A program made the translations under genes and the position numbers. From Polyangiaceae bacterium (lineage in GTDB: Bacteria; Myxococcota_A; Polyangia; Polyangiales; Polyangiaceae), in assembly GCA_025936045.1 (NCBI GenBank), contig JAICUB010000021.1, positions 50,699 to 114,698 on the forward strand: a stretch of DNA of 64,000 nucleotides, read 5' to 3'. The notes under the pieces are model-generated. The model was not told the DNA's origin. It searched no databases and saw only the letters and a program-made list of their open reading frames with translations. Shown here in pieces: positions 63,676 through 64,000 of this stretch (the first letter of the stretch is position 1; each line of letters starts with the position of its first letter).

Positions 63676-64000
63676 ATGCGACGCTCTCATTCTGCGGTCA
63701 TTTTGGTGCTTCTCGGCTTGGCGACGCTTCGCTGCGGGGATGACGACGATACGAGTGCCAATGCCGGCGGCACTGCCGGCAAAGGGTCGGCGGGCAAAGG
63801 CGGCAGCGCCGGCAAGGCCGGCTCGACGAGTGCGGGCTCGAGCGGCAAAGGTGGGTCCGGCAGCGGGGGCACGGCCACCGCGGGCACGGGCGGCACCGGC
63901 ACGGGTGGCACCGGCACGGGCGGCACCGGCACGGGTGGCACCGGCACGGGTGGCACCGGCACGGGTGGCACCGGCACGGGTGGCACCGGCACGGGTGGCA
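63676..64000 (+). CDS. lipoprotein with Gly/Thr-rich repeats, 3' end cut by window edge
   Basis: The first 108 codons of a predicted lipoprotein: signal MRRSHSAVILVLLGLATLRC (Cys 20), then GDDDDTSANAGG and a Gly/Lys/Ser/Ala linker (GTAGKGSAGKGGSAGKAG) that passes into repeats of Gly-Thr. The folded domain, if any, lies outside the window. GGAGGA lies 14 or so bases upstream of the ATG at 63676. The anchor and linker resemble those of the TIGR03118-type lipoprotein near the left edge. Confidence 0.75.
   Translation, partial: MRRSHSAVILVLLGLATLRCGDDDDTSANAGGTAGKGSAGKGGSAGKAGSTSAGSSGKGGSGSGGTATAGTGGTGTGGTGTGGTGTGGTGTGGTGTGGTGTGGTGTGG
63886..64000 (+). repeat. 15-bp tandem repeats (Gly-Thr linker)
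   Basis: Seven complete copies and one partial copy of ACGGGYGGCACCGGC, differing only at one T/C position, encode Gly-Thr-Gly repeats. The array continues beyond the window. Near-identity between copies indicates recent expansion. Confidence 0.9.

Noticed and set aside
63886..64000. Short regularly spaced repeats as a CRISPR array
   Set aside because: The 15-bp units are contiguous with no unique spacers and stay in frame with a lipoprotein linker.

Overview
The window is high-GC DNA, densely coding on both strands, and most consistent with a myxobacterium, probably of the Polyangiales/Sorangiineae side. The basis is three eukaryote-like Ser/Thr protein kinases (one with a PknK-like AAA/TPR tail), two proteins with MYXO-CTERM-like C-termini (Cys, hydrophobic stretch, Arg cluster), lipoproteins with a Cys-Gly-Asp-rich anchor followed by long Gly/Lys/Ser linkers, two PilZ proteins, a TonB-domain/TonB-receptor fusion, and a giant ElbD-like ether-lipid synthase. 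No rRNA, tRNA, insertion sequence, CRISPR array or phage gene was recognised. The genus assignment is inference.

Layout. 1-5.8 kb: a fatty acid desaturase cut by the left edge, a DUF2905 membrane protein, a membrane-anchored GNAT, a TIGR03118-type lipoprotein, and an octaheme cytochrome whose conserved tail lies beyond an in-frame TAG. 5.9-12.4 kb: RecQ-type helicase, two PilZ proteins, a FecR-like secreted protein, a lipoprotein, an alpha/beta hydrolase and RNase H. 12.5-21 kb: an FAD oxidoreductase fused to a duplicated membrane module, a large kinase/AAA/TPR regulator, a DUF1704-type peptidase and exonuclease III. 21.2-28.8 kb: TonB receptor fusion with a downstream lipoprotein, a MYXO-CTERM secreted protein with a small lipoprotein, a kinase with a propeller-like tail, and ApaG.

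29-37.2 kb: a tight four-gene + strand operon (HAD phosphatase, LarA-like protein, 1599-residue multidomain lipid synthase, NAD-dependent epimerase) that I interpret as an ether-lipid or related lipid pathway. 37.5-45.6 kb: HtpX, S1-domain protein, a DUF2231 protein with three heme modules, Fpg/Nei glycosylase, AsnRS and a sedolisin peptidase. 45.6-57 kb: cyanide-insensitive-type cytochrome bd (cydAB), a quinone oxidoreductase, a GH3 glycosidase, a malic enzyme/phosphotransacetylase fusion, a GNAT, a 2[4Fe-4S] ferredoxin and an ABC-F ATPase. 57-64 kb: SprT/DUF2786 protein, hybrid histidine kinase, STAS-like protein, membrane Ser/Thr kinase, a glutaredoxin/IscA-like/rhodanese fusion, a 750-bp gene-poor stretch with operator-like repeats, and the start of a repeat-rich lipoprotein running off the right edge.

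The most interesting items are the 29-37 kb lipid operon, the CGFS-glutaredoxin/cysteine-less IscA/rhodanese fusion, the FAD enzyme with a duplicated membrane domain, and the in-frame amber codon in the octaheme cytochrome. Domain assignments come from reading motifs only; no database search was run.
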